Part shown: positions 44,233 through 51,907 of the stretch, piece after piece
How positions within the stretch are numbered: position 1 is the stretch's first letter
How the letters are laid out: the number at the start of each line of letters is the position of its first letter
Assembly (NCBI GenBank): GCA_024404025.1
Contig: JAKSQP010000001.1
Coordinates: forward strand, 245,816 to 309,815
Source of the DNA: Clostridia bacterium
GTDB taxonomy: Bacteria > Bacillota > Clostridia > Oscillospirales > Acutalibacteraceae
DNA length: 64,000 bases
Direction of reading: 5' to 3'
Position numbers and translations under genes: made by a program
Notes under the pieces: generated by a model
The model's database searches: none
What the model saw: the letters and a program-made list of their open reading frames with translations, nothing else
Told to the model about the DNA's origin: nothing

Positions 44233-45732
44233 ATGAATAAAATTGTAATCTGGACAACGATAGGTGTTTATGCGCTTATTATGATCATCATAGGCGTTAC
44301 ACAGGGCAAAAAGGTTAAAAGCATAGCCGATCTTACCGTCGGCGGCAGAAATGCCGGTGCGTGGCTCTCCGCTTTGTCTTACGGAACTGCTTATTTTTCA
44401 GCCGTTATGTTTGTAGGTTATGCCGGCGGAACGGGCAAGGCTTACGGACTTTGGGGCGTGCTTGCAGGCATCGGCAATGCGGTTTTCGGTTCATGGCTTG
44501 CATGGAAGCTGCTTGCAGGGCGCACAAGAGATGTTGCATTCAGGCTTAAAATAAAAACAATGCCGCAGTATCTTGAAAAACGCTATTTCGATGAGAATAT
44601 GAAGCTTTTTGCCTGCATCGTTATTTTCATTTTTATGATTCCTTATTCGGCATCCGTTTATAAGGGACTTGCTTCAATTGCAGATGTATTGCTTGGAATC
44701 GATGTTAAAATATGTATGATTCTCATTGCGGTAATTGCGATTCTGCTTCTCCTCTTCGGCGGATATCTTGTTCAGGCGAGAGCCGATTTCTTCCAGGGTA
44801 TCGTTATGATGTTCGGAGTAACGCTTCTTATCATCTGCGTTGTCAGATGCCAGAAGGTCGGCGGAATCAGCGGCGTTATCGAATATGCCAAAACCGTTGA
44901 GGGACTTCCGAAGCTGAATGCTTCTCAATGGATTTCTCTGTGGGCAACAGTTCTTATGACGAGCTTCGGCACATGGGGACTTCCGCAGATGATCCAGAAA
45001 TATTTCGGAATCAAGGATGACAAGCAGGCGAAGAAGGGCGTTATAATTTCAACTTTCTTTGCTTTCCTTGTTGCCGGCGGAGGCTATTTTATCGGCTCTC
45101 TCTGCTATAAATTCTTTACTCCCGAAACTCTCCCTCCCCAGGATTACATTGTGCCTAATATGCTCAAGGAAGCGGGGCTTCCTTCGATCCTTATGGGCGT
45201 TGTTCTTATGCTTCTTATTGCGGCTTCTGTTTCAACGCTCTGCTCGATCACTCTTACGGCAAGCTCAACATTCACAATCGACTTCATCGGACATTTCAAA
45301 AAGAATATGCCCGTCAAAAAGACTTCTCTTATTATAAAGGCTCTCTGCATCGTTTTCGTTATCGGCTCTTATGTTATTGCAAACACCGATACGCCGATTC
45401 TCGATATGATGAGTTATTCGTGGGGAATCATTTCGGGCTCGTTCCTTGCTCCCTATGTGCTTGCGCTTTTCAGCAAAAAGATGAATTCAAAGGGCGCATG
45501 GGCGGGAATCCTCTGCGGATTCTTTACGGCAATTATCCCTGCGGCGGCAAGAATTATGACTTATTTCACGGAGAATGCGGATGTTGCGAAGATCGCAAAC
45601 CTCGGAGCTGTTTTTGCGGTTGCGGCAATGATTATTTCGCTTATTGTCTGCACGGTCGTCAGCCGTCTTACAAAATCGGATGATGAAGAAAAAACAGAAT
45701 TCTTCTATTCCGGAGATGTCAGAAACGCATAA
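44233..45732 (+). CDS. Sodium:solute symporter (SSS family)
   Basis: 499 residues from MNKIVIWTTIGVY; GAAGGG 8 nt upstream makes 44233 better than 44215. About 13 membrane helices. The SSS hallmarks include DLTVGGRNAGAWLSALSYGTAYFSAVMFVGYAG in helix 2-3 and the conserved TSFGTWGLPQMIQKYFGIKD. It takes up an organic solute with Na+; the substrate (for example an acid, sugar or pantothenate) is not predictable. It is a single-gene transcript ending at 45740-45778. The next operon encodes a glycyl radical enzyme; a shared substrate is possible but unproven. Confidence 0.88.
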   Translation: MNKIVIWTTIGVYALIMIIIGVTQGKKVKSIADLTVGGRNAGAWLSALSYGTAYFSAVMFVGYAGGTGKAYGLWGVLAGIGNAVFGSWLAWKLLAGRTRDVAFRLKIKTMPQYLEKRYFDENMKLFACIVIFIFMIPYSASVYKGLASIADVLLGIDVKICMILIAVIAILLLLFGGYLVQARADFFQGIVMMFGVTLLIICVVRCQKVGGISGVIEYAKTVEGLPKLNASQWISLWATVLMTSFGTWGLPQMIQKYFGIKDDKQAKKGVIISTFFAFLVAGGGYFIGSLCYKFFTPETLPPQDYIVPNMLKEAGLPSILMGVVLMLLIAASVSTLCSITLTASSTFTIDFIGHFKKNMPVKKTSLIIKALCIVFVIGSYVIANTDTPILDMMSYSWGIISGSFLAPYVLALFSKKMNSKGAWAGILCGFFTAIIPAAARIMTYFTENADVAKIANLGAVFAVAAMIISLIVCTVVSRLTKSDDEEKTEFFYSGDVRNA

Positions 45733-45739
45733 GATATTT

Positions 45740-45778
45740 CGGAGCAATGTTTGAAAAAAATGTTGCTCCGTTTTTTCG
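45740..45778 (+). terminator. Terminator after the SSS gene
   Basis: Stem CGGAGCAA/TTGCTCCG around an A-rich loop, followed by TTTTTTCGTT. Confidence 0.75.
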
Positions 45779-45785
45779 TTATAGA

Positions 45786-45814
45786 TTGAAAAATAGATTT
45801 CTATAATATATAAT
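45786..45814 (+). promoter_or_regulatory. Promoter of the glycyl radical enzyme operon
   Basis: TTGAAA, 17 bp, TATAAT, 40 nt upstream of the start codon, which has GGAGG. Confidence 0.75.
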
Positions 45815-45853
45815 TAAATGAGAATTATAGCATAAACTTTTCGGAGGGTAATT

Positions 45854-48034
45854 ATGGATTTAAGAAAACTTGAACCGTTTGCATTCGGGTTTGAGAAAGC
45901 AGATGTAAGCGGAATTCCGGAGGAATATGAAAGAGAATACCGCATTGCCTGCGGTTTCAGAAATCTTGTTTCGGAATGGGAAATAGAAATAAATCCGCAG
46001 GATTGGTTTGCCGGTCCATGCTGCAGATATAGCGGGCTGACTTTTGCATACAGCCGGGGAAGCGGAATTTTTACGGATTTTGATGAGCTTGAAAAGAATA
46101 AGCAAAAATATCCGGAGCTTGCGGATGAATATGATGCGATGGCGGAAAGATTTGAAAAAATCAGAACGCACAGGCTTATTCACGATCTGAAAACAGATAT
46201 TCAGAGCGACCTTGAGGAATTCAAATGCTGCTGGGGAACAGGCGGCGGCCACGCAAACCCGGATTATGAAATGTTCCTTCGTATCGGCACAAACGGAATA
46301 AGAGAAAAAATCAGGCTTTTCAGAAAGATACATATTGAAAAAGCGGGTCTTTATGACAGCTTTGAAGTTGCTCTTTCCTGCATTGAGATACTTGCGGAAA
46401 GATATAAAAAGCTTGCCGGAGAAATGCTTGAAAGCGCAAATGAAGAAGATGCCGCAATTCTCAAAAGGATCATTTCCGCATTTGAAAATGTTCCTTATAA
46501 CAGACCCCGCAACTTCTTTGAAGCCTGCCAGTTTTTCTGGCTCGCTTACAGCTTCATTGATAACGATTCTCCGGGACTTTTTGATTATTCTCTCGGAATA
46601 TATTATCAGAACGATGATCCGCAGGACAGATACGAATGCCTTAAAAAACTGTGGCAATTGTTTTATAAAGTGCGTGCGTGGAATCTCTGCATAGGCGGAA
46701 GCGATGAATTCGGCAGATATTTCCATTGCGACCTGACCTATGATCTGCTGAAGGTTGCCCGTGAATTCAAATACACAACTCCGAATATCACGATGCGTTT
46801 TGATAAAAACACTCCCGATGAAGCGTGGAGGGCGGCGGTTGAAACCATAGCAACCGGCATAGGTATGCCCGCAATTTATAATGATGACTGCGTTATTCCC
46901 GCTCTTGAAGCTCTCGGAATCCCGTCATCCGATGCTCATCTTTACTGCATGAACGGCTGCAATCAGATTGATATATTCGGCAAATCGCACATGGGACTTG
47001 AAGACGGAGAAGTCAGCGTTGCCAAAGCGCTTGAATTTGCTCTCTTTAACGGCGTTTGTCAGTATTCTCATAAGAAGCTCGGACTTGAAACGGGGGATGC
47101 CCGTGAATTCGGAAGCTTTGATGAGCTTATGAATGCATATTATAGGCAGATAGAATATCTTGCAGATAATGTTGTTGATGTTTCCAATATGTCGCAGAAA
47201 GTGTTTGCAAAGGATGCTCCGAATCCGTGGCATTCGCTTGTTATTCAGGGCTGCATCGAAAAGGGACTTGATTATAAAAATCACGGCCCATATTACGGCC
47301 ACGGTCAGGTACTGACGGAGGGACTGCCCGATACCGCCGATTCTCTTGCGGCTGTGAAACACTATGTTTTTGATGAGAAGAAATACACAATGAAGGAGCT
47401 TATAGATGCCCTTGAAGCCGATTTTGAGGGATATGAGCAGCTTCACAGAGATTTTTCAACCTATCATAAATTCGGCAACGATCTGGACGATGTTGACGGC
47501 ATTTATGTTGAAATTACAGATCATCTTTACAGGTATCTTCAGACAAAAGAAACCTTCAGAGGCGGTAGATTCGGCGTTGGCTGCAGCACCTTCCAGAGAG
47601 CTGCAAATTACGGCAGGCATTTAGGCGCTCTGCCCAACGGAAAGCGAAGAACGGACACAACCCTTGCCGACAGCATCGGAGCCGTTCCGGGCTGCGATAC
47701 AAATGGACCGACTGCGCTTCTGACATCCGTTCTCAAGTGCAATCAGCTTCTTGCCGTCAGCGGCAATGTGCTTCAGATGAAATTTTCAAAGAGCCAGTTC
47801 AACACCGAAGCCGGCATAAATTCGTTTATTTCTCTTGCCAAAACATATTTCCGCCTCGGAGGACAGACTTTACAGGTCAATGTGCTTTCAAAAGAAGAAC
47901 TTCTTGATGCCTATGAAAACCCCGAAAAGCATAAGAATCTGATAGTCCGTGTCGGCGGATACAGCGCCTATTTCTGCGAAATCGAAAGAGGTCTTCAGGA
48001 AAATATTATCAAGCGTACGGAGCAGGGACTTTGA
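45854..48034 (+). CDS. Glycyl radical enzyme of unassigned specificity
   Basis: 726 residues. PFL-like barrel about 1-590 and a C-terminal glycine-radical domain with RVGGYSAYFCEIERGLQENI (radical Gly702), ending IIKRTEQGL. The catalytic cysteine is most likely Cys369 in YCMNGCNQIDIFG. In eliminating GREs (glycerol and propanediol dehydratase, CutC, HypD) this motif is GCxE with Glu as base; here the Glu position is Gln (GCNQ), and it is not the CC pair of pyruvate formate-lyase. The specificity is therefore open, and may be a decarboxylase or C-C lyase type. It is translationally coupled to its activase, which starts within its stop codon. Oxygen sensitivity fits an anaerobe. Confidence 0.88.
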   Translation: MDLRKLEPFAFGFEKADVSGIPEEYEREYRIACGFRNLVSEWEIEINPQDWFAGPCCRYSGLTFAYSRGSGIFTDFDELEKNKQKYPELADEYDAMAERFEKIRTHRLIHDLKTDIQSDLEEFKCCWGTGGGHANPDYEMFLRIGTNGIREKIRLFRKIHIEKAGLYDSFEVALSCIEILAERYKKLAGEMLESANEEDAAILKRIISAFENVPYNRPRNFFEACQFFWLAYSFIDNDSPGLFDYSLGIYYQNDDPQDRYECLKKLWQLFYKVRAWNLCIGGSDEFGRYFHCDLTYDLLKVAREFKYTTPNITMRFDKNTPDEAWRAAVETIATGIGMPAIYNDDCVIPALEALGIPSSDAHLYCMNGCNQIDIFGKSHMGLEDGEVSVAKALEFALFNGVCQYSHKKLGLETGDAREFGSFDELMNAYYRQIEYLADNVVDVSNMSQKVFAKDAPNPWHSLVIQGCIEKGLDYKNHGPYYGHGQVLTEGLPDTADSLAAVKHYVFDEKKYTMKELIDALEADFEGYEQLHRDFSTYHKFGNDLDDVDGIYVEITDHLYRYLQTKETFRGGRFGVGCSTFQRAANYGRHLGALPNGKRRTDTTLADSIGAVPGCDTNGPTALLTSVLKCNQLLAVSGNVLQMKFSKSQFNTEAGINSFISLAKTYFRLGGQTLQVNVLSKEELLDAYENPEKHKNLIVRVGGYSAYFCEIERGLQENIIKRTEQGL

Positions 48035-48879
48035 TGAACGGACATATTTTTGATATTCAGCGTTTCAGCATCTATGACGGCCCCGGAATAAGAACGAACA
48101 TTTTCTTCAAGGGCTGTAATCTCCGGTGCCTCTGGTGCCATAATCCCGAATCGCAGAAAACGGAAAATCAGCTTCTTTTCAACAGCGAAAAGTGCGTCGG
48201 ATGCGGAAAATGCACGGAAATCTGCGGCAAAACCTTTACGCCGGACTGCATCGCCTGCGGAAAATGCGTTGAGGTCTGTTTTCACGATGCAAGAAAAATT
48301 TCCGGCGAAATCATTTCCGCAAAGGAAGCTGCCGGAATCGCTCTTCGTGATAAGGCTTTTTATGAAACTTCGGGCGGGGGAGTGACGCTTTCGGGCGGCG
48401 AGCCTCTGCTTCAGGCTGATTTTGCAGCGGAAATTCTGAAAATCTGCAAAGAAAACGGAATCCATACTGCCGTTGAAACGGCGGCGAATGTACCCTGGAG
48501 CAGCTTTGAAAAGGTGATGCCTTATCTTGACCTTGTGCTTTGCGACATAAAGTGCATTGACGAAGAAAAGCATAAGAAATTCACGGGCGTTTCAAATAAA
48601 GTCATTCTCGAAAATGCCGAAAAACTGAAACAAAGCGGAACGGAAATTCTTTTCAGAACTCCCGTTATTCCGGGATATAACGATGATGAAATCGAAAAAA
48701 TTGCCGGTTTCTGCAAGCCTTGCAGATATGAAATTCTTGCATATCATAAAACGGGATGCGGAAAATATAAATCACTCGGCAGAGATTATGGGCTTTCGGA
48801 TGTTGTTCCGCCGAGCCGTGAATTTATGGAGGCTCTTGCAGAAAAAACGGGAGCGGAATATAACTTCACCGGAATATAA
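48034..48879 (+). CDS. Glycyl radical enzyme activase (radical SAM)
   Basis: 281 residues from ATG 48034, which overlaps the GRE stop (TGATG); a TTG at 48031 is not needed. The radical SAM motif is FFKGCNLRCLWCHNPE (CxxxCxxC). It is followed by two ferredoxin-like cysteine clusters (KCVGCGKCTEICG and CIACGKCVEVCF) at about residues 55-90, the insert typical of activases for non-PFL glycyl radical enzymes. The SAM-binding SGGEPLLQ and a C-terminal half barrel follow. It installs the radical on Gly702 of the partner. The two clusters separate it from the simpler PflA, supporting a non-PFL role for the operon. Confidence 0.93.
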   Translation: MNGHIFDIQRFSIYDGPGIRTNIFFKGCNLRCLWCHNPESQKTENQLLFNSEKCVGCGKCTEICGKTFTPDCIACGKCVEVCFHDARKISGEIISAKEAAGIALRDKAFYETSGGGVTLSGGEPLLQADFAAEILKICKENGIHTAVETAANVPWSSFEKVMPYLDLVLCDIKCIDEEKHKKFTGVSNKVILENAEKLKQSGTEILFRTPVIPGYNDDEIEKIAGFCKPCRYEILAYHKTGCGKYKSLGRDYGLSDVVPPSREFMEALAEKTGAEYNFTGI

Positions 48880-48943
48880 AATCAATATATATTTTATATA
48901 AAATCCGGAAAAATATTTTGTGAAATCCTATAAAATTTTTTGA

Positions 48944-48972
48944 TTGACATATTAAAAATGCAGGTGTAAAAT
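48944..48972 (+). promoter_or_regulatory. mgtE promoter
   Basis: TTGACA, 17 bp, TAAAAT, consensus-like. The expected transcript start near 48979 leaves a leader of about 160 nt before mgtE. Confidence 0.8.
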
Positions 48973-49006
48973 ATATCTGCAATAAATTTTAAAGAGGTGA
49001 AATTTT

Positions 49007-49087
49007 TTGAGCAGCGACAGTAGTCACGGTCGACCTAGTTATTCAAAATTCAATAGCAGAAGTGACAGGGCTGTTCAAGAATTTTAA
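49007..49087 (+). CDS. Predicted 26-residue mgtE leader peptide
   Basis: A TTG-started frame of 26 codons with a strong Shine-Dalgarno (AGAGGTG, 7-nt spacing), located about 30 nt after the expected transcript start. The peptide begins MSSDSSHGRPSYSK and ends SDRAVQEF; it is rich in Ser, Arg and Asp and ends just before a hairpin that covers the mgtE start region. I know no named family for it. A leader peptide whose translation controls the hairpin is the simplest reading; it could also be a small protein in its own right, or chance within a structured RNA. The good ribosome site in a short leader argues against chance. Confidence 0.6.
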   Translation: MSSDSSHGRPSYSKFNSRSDRAVQEF

Positions 49088-49135
49088 GCTTTAATTGAAC
49101 GGTTTTACGCCCTTGCGCTTTTGCGGAAAGGGCGT
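49073..49135 (+). promoter_or_regulatory. mgtE leader hairpins (attenuator/SD-sequestering)
   Basis: Hairpin A: GTTCAA/TTGAAC (49073-49078 with 49095-49100), overlapping the end of the leader frame. Hairpin B: ACGCCCTT/AAGGGCGT (49107-49114 with 49128-49135) with an inner CGC-TTTT-GCG, then TATTTT. B contains the mgtE Shine-Dalgarno (GGAAAGG) and looks like a weak terminator. It does not look like the M-box riboswitch as I know it. Confidence 0.6.
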
Positions 49136-49141
49136 TATTTT

Positions 49142-50512
49142 ATGGAAAATGAAGTATTGTTCGGTATCATAAACAAAATGCTTCTTGACGGCAAGTTTTC
49201 CGCTTTAAAGGATATTCTTGTTGAGATGAACGTTGTTGATATCGCTCAGGTCATTTCCGGCGCACAGGATGAGGCGCAGGTGAAGATATTCAGGCTCCTG
49301 CCAACCGACACCTCCGCCGATGTTTTCTCTTATCTTGAACCGGATATTCAGGAAAAAGTTGTTGAATCCATCACAAACAAAGAACTGCATAACCTTGTTG
49401 AAGGAATGTTCATCGACGATGCCGTTGATTTTCTTGAAGAGGTTCCTGCAAATGTTGTAACAAGAGTTCTTTCCCAGGCAAACCCCGAAACGAGAAACCT
49501 GATCAACAAGATCCTCAATTATCCCGAGGATTCCGCCGGAAGCATTATGACCGTTGAAATGGCGGCATTCAAAGAGAATGTTACCGTTGAAGAAGCGATA
49601 AAAGAGCTTCGCAGGACCGCTCTTGACAAGGAATCAATTGATACGGTTTATTGCATTGATTCAAAGCGTATTCTTCTCGGAAGCGTTCCGCTCAGAAGAC
49701 TTATCGTTTCCTCTGCCGATGCAACTATCGGTAGCATTATGCTTGACGATGACAGAATGATTTTTGTCACTACCCATGATGACCAGGAAACCGTTGCAAA
49801 TCTTGTTCGCAAATATGACCTTCTTTCGGTCCCTGTTGTTGATAACGATAAGCGCCTCGTCGGTATAATCACAATTGATGATGTTGTTGATGTTATTCAG
49901 GAAGAAAACACGGAAGACTTTGAAAAGATGGCTTTGCTTCTTCCCTCGGAAGATGATTACCTCAAAACGGGCGTATTTACCCTCACAAAGAACAGAATAA
50001 TATGGCTTCTCATACTTATGATTTCGGCAACTTTCACCGGTCAGATAATTACCGGATTTGAAAGTCAGCTCGCAAAATTTGCAGGTCTGACCGCCTGCAT
50101 ACCGATGCTTATGGATACCGGCGGAAACTCCGGCAACCAGGTTTCAACCCTTATCATCCGTGGACTTGCTCTCGGAACGATAAAAATCAAGGACTATTTT
50201 AAAGTCCTCTGGAAAGAAATCCGTGTTGCCGTGCTTTGCGGCGCAGTGCTTGCAGCTGCTAACTTCGCAAGAATGTTTGTTCTCGGCAGATTCGGGCTCG
50301 GATCGGGCGATGTGAAGATAATTCTGGTAGTCTGCCTTGCAATGGTATTCGCCGTTATAGTTGCAAAGATTATAGGCTGCTCGCTTCCCATTCTCGCAAA
50401 GCTTCTTCATCTTGACCCTGCGCTTATGGCAGGTCCGATGATAACGACTATCGTTGATGCGATAACCCTCATTATTTATTTTGCTTTTGCAAGACTCATT
50501 CTCCATGCCTAG
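49142..50512 (+). CDS. mgtE: Magnesium transporter MgtE
   Basis: 456 residues from ATG 49142. Domain order: N-domain of helical repeats (about 1-125), two CBS domains (about 128-255, EDSAGSIMTVEMAAF and VPVVDNDKRLVGIITIDDVVDVIQEE), a plug helix, and five membrane helices with the conserved MDTGGNSGNQVSTLIIRGLALG. The CBS/N domains sense cytosolic Mg2+ and gate the channel. Its Shine-Dalgarno is buried in the preceding hairpin, implying RNA-level control in addition to channel gating. The TTG at 49121 is not favoured. Confidence 0.95.
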   Translation: MENEVLFGIINKMLLDGKFSALKDILVEMNVVDIAQVISGAQDEAQVKIFRLLPTDTSADVFSYLEPDIQEKVVESITNKELHNLVEGMFIDDAVDFLEEVPANVVTRVLSQANPETRNLINKILNYPEDSAGSIMTVEMAAFKENVTVEEAIKELRRTALDKESIDTVYCIDSKRILLGSVPLRRLIVSSADATIGSIMLDDDRMIFVTTHDDQETVANLVRKYDLLSVPVVDNDKRLVGIITIDDVVDVIQEENTEDFEKMALLLPSEDDYLKTGVFTLTKNRIIWLLILMISATFTGQIITGFESQLAKFAGLTACIPMLMDTGGNSGNQVSTLIIRGLALGTIKIKDYFKVLWKEIRVAVLCGAVLAAANFARMFVLGRFGLGSGDVKIILVVCLAMVFAVIVAKIIGCSLPILAKLLHLDPALMAGPMITTIVDAITLIIYFAFARLILHA

Positions 50513-50522
50513 AAAATAATTC

Positions 50523-50551
50523 TTGCAAAAACGGATATAATATGTTAAGAT
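50523..50551 (+). promoter_or_regulatory. Probable pheST promoter
   Basis: TTGCAA, 17 bp, TAAGAT, just upstream of the T-box leader. Confidence 0.5.
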
Positions 50552-50564
50552 ATGTAAGATATTT

Positions 50565-50801
50565 AAACGCAGAGACCGGGAGAGTAAGTTTTTGCGGCGC
50601 ATTAAAGAGAATATCCGTCATCGGCTGGGAGCGGATTATGTGCGAAAAACCGAAGTTCACCCGTGAGCGGTGAGGCTGAAACAGCAGTAGGCTTCAACGG
50701 TTCGCCCCGTTACGGCGTTTGAGTGCCCGAATTTCGGGAATCAGGGTGGTACCACGGAAGCAATTTCGTCCCTCGTCATCGCTTGATGGCGGGGGATTTT
50801 T
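50565..50801 (+). promoter_or_regulatory. Phe-specific T-box riboswitch
   Basis: A leader of about 235 nt. The conserved T-box AGGGTGGTACCACGG is at 50743-50757; TGGT pairs with the tRNA acceptor end. A specifier codon TTC (Phe) followed by A is visible at 50656-50658 in GAAGTTCACC. A terminator with stem GTCCCTCGTCATC/GATGGCGGGGGAT and T5 ends at 50801. Uncharged tRNA-Phe would stabilise the antiterminator and switch on pheST. Confidence 0.92.
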
Positions 50802-50821
50802 CATTGAAAGGAAAGATAAAT

Positions 50822-51904
50822 ATGTTTGAAAAACCGACAGAACTTAAAAAACTGTTTGAAGAAAAAGTAAGCCGGGCAGCGGCTTCGGCAGATGTTGAGC
50901 AGCTCAGAATTGAGTTCCTCGGCAAAAAGGGCTATGTTGCGGAGCTTATGCAGGATCTTCGCAATGTTCCCAACGAGCTGAAAAAAGAGGCGGGTCAGAA
51001 GATAAACGAAGTCAAGCAGTTTATCGAAGGCGCAATTGCCGAAAAAATCGAAGAAATCAAAAAGTTTGAAGAGCAGAAGCTCATTGATTCGGCAGAAAGC
51101 TATGATGAATCAATGCCTATCAGCGCCGACCTCGGTTCATATCACCCCATAACTCTCGTCCGCAGAGAGGTTGAAAGCATCTTTCAGTCAATGGGATTCA
51201 CGGTTGAGGATTATTCCGAAATAACCGATGACTATAATTGCTTTGAGGCTCTCAACATTCCGAAGCATCACCCCGCAAGAGATATGCAGGATACCTATTA
51301 TCTTTCATCGGGTCAGCTCCTCAAAACCCACACTTCAGCCGCTCAGAATACCATTTTGAGAAAATATAAGGATTCTCTTGAAAACGGCAAACCCATCAGA
51401 GCGATTTTTCCGGGCAGATGCTTCAGAAACGAAAAAATCGATGCCTGCCATGAAAATACTTTCTTCCAGATGGAAGGAATTATGGTTGATAAGGAAATCT
51501 CAATTTCAAACCTCATTTATTTTATGAAGACCATGCTTTCGGAGGTTTTCCAGAGGGATATAACCGTCAGACTTCGCCCGGGATTTTTCCCGTTTGTTGA
51601 GCCGGGCTTTGAGCTTGACATAAGCTGCCTTATCTGCGGCGGCAAGGGCTGCCCCTCCTGCAAGGATTCAGGCTGGCTTGAGCTTTGCCCCTGCGGAATG
51701 ATTCATCCGAATGTTCTTACGGCGGCAGGCATTGACCCCGAAAAATATACAGGCTTTGCTTTCGGCCTCGGCATGACAAGGCTTGCAATGATGAGATACG
51801 GCGTTAAGGATATCCGTGTGTTCAACAGCGGCAACCTCAAGGCTCTTTCTCAGTTTACCGAAAAATCCTTCACAAGGCCCGAAAACGAAAGCAAGGAGGC
51901 ATAA
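50822..51904 (+). CDS. pheS: Phenylalanyl-tRNA synthetase alpha subunit
   Basis: 360 residues from MFEKPTELKK at 50822 (AAAGGAAAG upstream; the frame reaching back into the T-box is excluded). N-terminal coiled coil (about 1-85), then the class II core: motif 2 in RCFRNEKIDACHENTFFQMEG, motif 3 in GFAFGLGMTRLAMMRYGVKDIR. A Cys-rich segment CLICGGKGCPSCKDSGW (around 262-280), typical of clostridial PheS, may bind zinc. It forms an alpha2-beta2 enzyme with PheT, 3 nt downstream. Confidence 0.96.
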   Translation: MFEKPTELKKLFEEKVSRAAASADVEQLRIEFLGKKGYVAELMQDLRNVPNELKKEAGQKINEVKQFIEGAIAEKIEEIKKFEEQKLIDSAESYDESMPISADLGSYHPITLVRREVESIFQSMGFTVEDYSEITDDYNCFEALNIPKHHPARDMQDTYYLSSGQLLKTHTSAAQNTILRKYKDSLENGKPIRAIFPGRCFRNEKIDACHENTFFQMEGIMVDKEISISNLIYFMKTMLSEVFQRDITVRLRPGFFPFVEPGFELDISCLICGGKGCPSCKDSGWLELCPCGMIHPNVLTAAGIDPEKYTGFAFGLGMTRLAMMRYGVKDIRVFNSGNLKALSQFTEKSFTRPENESKEA

Positions 51905-51907
51905 GCA

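Noticed and set aside
48879..49141. M-box (ykoK) riboswitch upstream of mgtE
   Set aside because: The conserved M-box elements I know are not visible, and the leader contains a well-formed uORF instead; an Rfam scan would settle it.
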